13,290 nt of DNA. Source: Dehalococcoidia bacterium LH_S1 (lineage in GTDB: Bacteria; Chloroflexota; Dehalococcoidia; SZUA-161; SpSt-899). Location: the NCBI GenBank assembly GCA_023660035.1, contig JAGXOF010000023.1, positions 1 through 13,290 on the forward strand, written 5' to 3'. A program made the position numbers and the translations under genes. Shown here one piece after another: positions 11,061 to 13,290 of the stretch. Numbering within the stretch: the stretch's first letter is position 1; every line of letters starts with the position of its first letter. The notes beneath the pieces are model-generated. The model did no database searches. It had not been told where the DNA came from and worked only from the letters and a program-made list of their open reading frames with translations.

Positions 11061-13018
11061 TCCTTCGAAAAATTATAATACATAATTTCAGCTAGTTCGC
11101 TCAGGTTCTGCAATCCCCTAACATCGTGGGGAAGGAAGGGAATGGGGCTTATAGTTTGCCCCTCCAATTGGTGGGCGATTTTCTCAATATACTTCTGTTG
11201 ATTCTCCCTTTTAGCGGAGCAGAAAGGGCATTCAGTTGGTGGAATTACCATGTTGATAATGATATGGAAAGAGGGGATATTAAGCTTAGCAATGGAAGAG
11301 GAAAGGTCTCCCATCTCGGCTACCCCCATCTCCTCAGGAATGGTAATCATAACAAACTCAGTTGTCCGAGGGTTGGAAAAGACCTCTAATATCTTCCTTA
11401 TATCTCGAGATAAATCCAAAAGAATTTCGGTAGCCCTGGTCATTTTCACTATCCCCTTATACTTTGTGAGCAGCTTAAAGCCAGTCTTAAGCCAGTCCCT
11501 CACCATATTGGGAAGCTCGAGGAAACGGAGCAAATGCCCTGAGGCAGCTGAGTCAAGGACAAAGAGGTCATATTCCCCCTCCTTCATAAGCTCCATAATG
11601 ACTCGCAATGCCATAAGCTCCTCAAGCCCGGGAGGGGTGGCAGATAAGAGCTCTCTTAAAACCTCTCGGTCAAACTTTACATCTACCCCGCTGCCGCCAA
11701 GGAACCTCTCAAAGGTCTCATCTATAACATCTTTATACTCTTGCTTTATCTCCTCAAGCTTCTGGGTGCCATCTATTTCCAGGGCATAGAGGTTGTTCAA
11801 CCCTGAAATATGGGTGATTTTATTCCCAATATGCTGACCTAAGCTATCGGAGAGGGCTTGGGCGGGGTCAGTGGAAAAGGCAAGGACTTTCCTCTCCGGC
11901 TTATGTCGAGCCAGATAGAGGGCATTGGCAGCAGCTACAGAGGTCTTACCTACCCCACCTTTACCCCCGAACATGAGGAAATTGAGTTCATCTCTTTCCA
12001 GGAGATCAGCGAGGCTCCCCTCAGGAAGATTGCCACGCTCGCTCGTAGCTAATACCTCAGCCGGGGCCTTATATTCAGCTTCGCCAAAGAGAATCTGAGC
12101 ATACTGGGTTAAGCTATCTATCCCCCTTACCTCTTTGGGGAATAAGGGCATCTTTATCAAGTTAAAATCAGCAAATTTCTCCTCTATCTCCTGCATATAG
12201 CTTTCCTTCTCTGCCCATCTTGCCGAGCAGAAAGGGCATTCCTTTACCTTTTCAATAACGCGATTAACAATAACGCTATTAACCTTAATGTTATATCCCT
12301 TCAAGGTATTAACAGCTTTTTCGACCTCAGCAATGCTCATTGGCTCAGGGATGGTTACCGGGACAAACTCGGTTGCTGAGGTATTGGTAAGCAATTCCCT
12401 TACCTTTCTCACATCCTTCGTCTGGCTATCGAGGAACTCATCGCACTCATCCCTCTTATATCTACCGGCCATTGTTTTCATTAAATAGCGATGCTTATCC
12501 ATGAGCATATCCATAAGATGAATCCACTGCTCCATCCTCTCGGGCAGGGAAAGGAGAACCATGGTATGCCCTGTGGGAGCAGTATCCAGGATAATCAGGT
12601 CATAGTCCTCCGCTTTAAGCAAGTCAGCGATGCGGATGATAGCCATGACTTCGTCCAAACCGGGGAGGGATTGGGTGAAGAAATCCTCAATGTCTGCCTT
12701 ATCGAAATAGGTTCCCCGGTCGGCTATTTTCTTAATCGCCTCTCCATGCCTGGCTTTATATCCCTCAAGCAATGCATTAGAGTCTATCTCCAGACCCCAA
12801 ACATTCTCCTTTATAGGGGTAATTTTATTGCCAATAGTGATGTTGAAGCTATCGCCCAGGGAATGTGCCGGGTCGGTGGACATGACCAGTATTCTCTTTT
12901 TTGGGTCGAGCTTATGGAAACGAAGGGCAGTAGCTGCTGCTGAGGTAGTCTTGCCGCTTCCCCCCTTGCCACCAAACATTATGAGGCTAAGATTTGGATT
13001 AGCTAGAAATTTATTCAT
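11051..13018 (-). CDS. Tandem two-domain ArsA/Get3-type ATPase
   Basis: 655-aa protein with two homologous ArsA/Get3 halves. Half 1 has deviant Walker A GGKGGSGKT (16-24), STDPAHSLGD (47-56) and DTAPTGH (145-151). Half 2 has GGKGGVGKT (351-359), STDPAQALSD (382-391) and a divergent DSAASGH (489-495). Each half carries CPFC (261-264 and 597-600), the CxxC that in Get3 binds zinc at the dimer interface, followed by the family's PLFPKEVRGID and PFLPHDVRGLQ blocks. Bacterial ArsA drives arsenite export and Get3 chaperones tail-anchored hydrophobic proteins. No arsB, arsR or arsD genes are nearby. In this operon a Get3-like role in handling very hydrophobic gas-vesicle proteins is more plausible than arsenic resistance, but this is inference. 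The gene sits 23 bases after gvpG. Confidence 0.92.
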   Translation of the reverse strand: MNKFLANPNLSLIMFGGKGGSGKTTSAAATALRFHKLDPKKRILVMSTDPAHSLGDSFNITIGNKITPIKENVWGLEIDSNALLEGYKARHGEAIKKIADRGTYFDKADIEDFFTQSLPGLDEVMAIIRIADLLKAEDYDLIILDTAPTGHTMVLLSLPERMEQWIHLMDMLMDKHRYLMKTMAGRYKRDECDEFLDSQTKDVRKVRELLTNTSATEFVPVTIPEPMSIAEVEKAVNTLKGYNIKVNSVIVNRVIEKVKECPFCSARWAEKESYMQEIEEKFADFNLIKMPLFPKEVRGIDSLTQYAQILFGEAEYKAPAEVLATSERGNLPEGSLADLLERDELNFLMFGGKGGVGKTSVAAANALYLARHKPERKVLAFSTDPAQALSDSLGQHIGNKITHISGLNNLYALEIDGTQKLEEIKQEYKDVIDETFERFLGGSGVDVKFDREVLRELLSATPPGLEELMALRVIMELMKEGEYDLFVLDSAASGHLLRFLELPNMVRDWLKTGFKLLTKYKGIVKMTRATEILLDLSRDIRKILEVFSNPRTTEFVMITIPEEMGVAEMGDLSSSIAKLNIPSFHIIINMVIPPTECPFCSAKRENQQKYIEKIAHQLEGQTISPIPFLPHDVRGLQNLSELAEIMYYNFSKEKN

Positions 13019-13041
13019 TATTTATTTATTCTTCCTCACCC

Positions 13042-13284
13042 CTAACGCTGCTGTCCTTCCTCCAACCTTTTCATCAGGGCGGCTTCTGCTATGGCATACT
13101 CCTCTTCAGTTAGCTCGTCCATCTCCAGCTTCATCTGGAGTTCCAGAAGCTCCTGCTTTATCTTGTCCTCTCCGTAAAACTCCTCTTCAGTCAGATCTCG
13201 CATTCGCTCTAGAGGAGTAACAACTAATGCATGCAAAACCCCTTCTACAGCTTTAAGAGCGATATAATCATCTATTAGAAACAT
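13042..13284 (-). CDS. gvpG: Gas vesicle protein GvpG
   Basis: 80-aa protein with the GvpG layout: a hydrophobic start (MFLIDDYIALKAVEGVLHAL), an MRDLTEEEFYGEDKIKQELL segment, and the helical LQMKLEMDELTEEEYAIAEA with a MKRLEEG end. The pattern of a D-x-x-xIxxELLxLQxxLExxELTEEEY helix is characteristic. GvpG is an accessory protein thought to help assembly together with GvpF/L. The ATG is 6 bases from the window's right edge, so its ribosome binding site and any upstream gene, possibly gvpA, are not visible. Its stop is 23 bases before the ArsA/Get3-type gene, suggesting one transcript. Confidence 0.82.
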   Translation of the reverse strand: MFLIDDYIALKAVEGVLHALVVTPLERMRDLTEEEFYGEDKIKQELLELQMKLEMDELTEEEYAIAEAALMKRLEEGQQR

Positions 13285-13290
13285 TATTTC

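Noticed and set aside
11250..11789. 179-codon plus-strand ORF
   Set aside because: Ser-rich antisense shadow of the ArsA/Get3-type gene, which has complete motifs on the other strand.
11051..13018. Arsenite efflux pump ATPase
   Set aside because: No ars genes are nearby and both halves have the Get3-type CPFC; operon context points to gas vesicles.

Overview
The window holds most of one long gas-vesicle (gvp) gene cluster. All its cargo genes are on the minus strand, so it is transcribed from the right edge toward the left. A truncated IS1595/ISXO2-type transposase on the plus strand closes the left edge. The host is very probably a bacterium: the Hsp70 is of bacterial DnaK type and most genes have strong GGAGGT-like ribosome binding sites. 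Dispersed AT-rich intergenic repeats and unusual domain fusions suggest an uncultivated lineage. A subsurface Chloroflexota-like host would fit, but this is only a guess.

Transcription order, right to left: gvpG (13284-13042); a tandem two-domain ArsA/Get3-type ATPase (13018-11051); a GvpG-like protein with a basic N-terminal extension (11000-10620); gvpN AAA+ ATPase (10623-9709); a J-domain-less protein with six DnaJ-type CxxCxGxG zinc motifs (9683-9129); a GvpA/J-family protein fused to a zinc ribbon (9128-8754); a double zinc-ribbon protein (8638-8276); an HTH protein with a truncated Hsp20-like tail (8244-7483); an Hsp20 protein (7490-6849); gvpK (6665-6342); an acidic linker ORF that a one-base indel separates from a GvpF/GvpL domain (6338-5153); a small GRAM/PH-like protein (5080-4718); a GvpJ-GRAM-GRAM-zinc-ribbon fusion (4709-3597); a 47-aa basic protein (3580-3437); gvpO (3220-2942); a double zinc-ribbon protein (2836-2597); dnaK (2589-844); and two small ORFs (860-726 and 664-422), the second with an apparent ATA start.

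The core set GvpN, GvpK, GvpO, GvpF/L, GvpG and GvpJ-like proteins identifies gas-vesicle assembly machinery. Two things stand out. First, the operon carries its own chaperone suite: DnaK, a DnaJ-type zinc module, two Hsp20-related proteins and an ArsA/Get3-type ATPase. Second, one zinc-ribbon type (CPxCG-x7-Lx3GCxxCGW) is repeated in three proteins, and two of these attach it to a gas-vesicle shell-family domain, once with two GRAM-like domains in between. No ordinary stand-alone GvpA (about 70 aa) is visible; it may lie beyond the right edge or elsewhere. A reasonable inference is a gas vesicle, or a gvp-derived protein shell, whose minor shell proteins carry zinc-ribbon and GRAM adaptors and whose hydrophobic subunits are handled by dedicated chaperones.

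Almost every intergenic gap contains variants of an AT-rich repeat built on AGGATTAAG / CTTAATCCT and AATTCAGAATTAAG words, some arranged as inverted repeats. No clear promoter or intrinsic terminator was found for the operon; its 5' end is outside the window.
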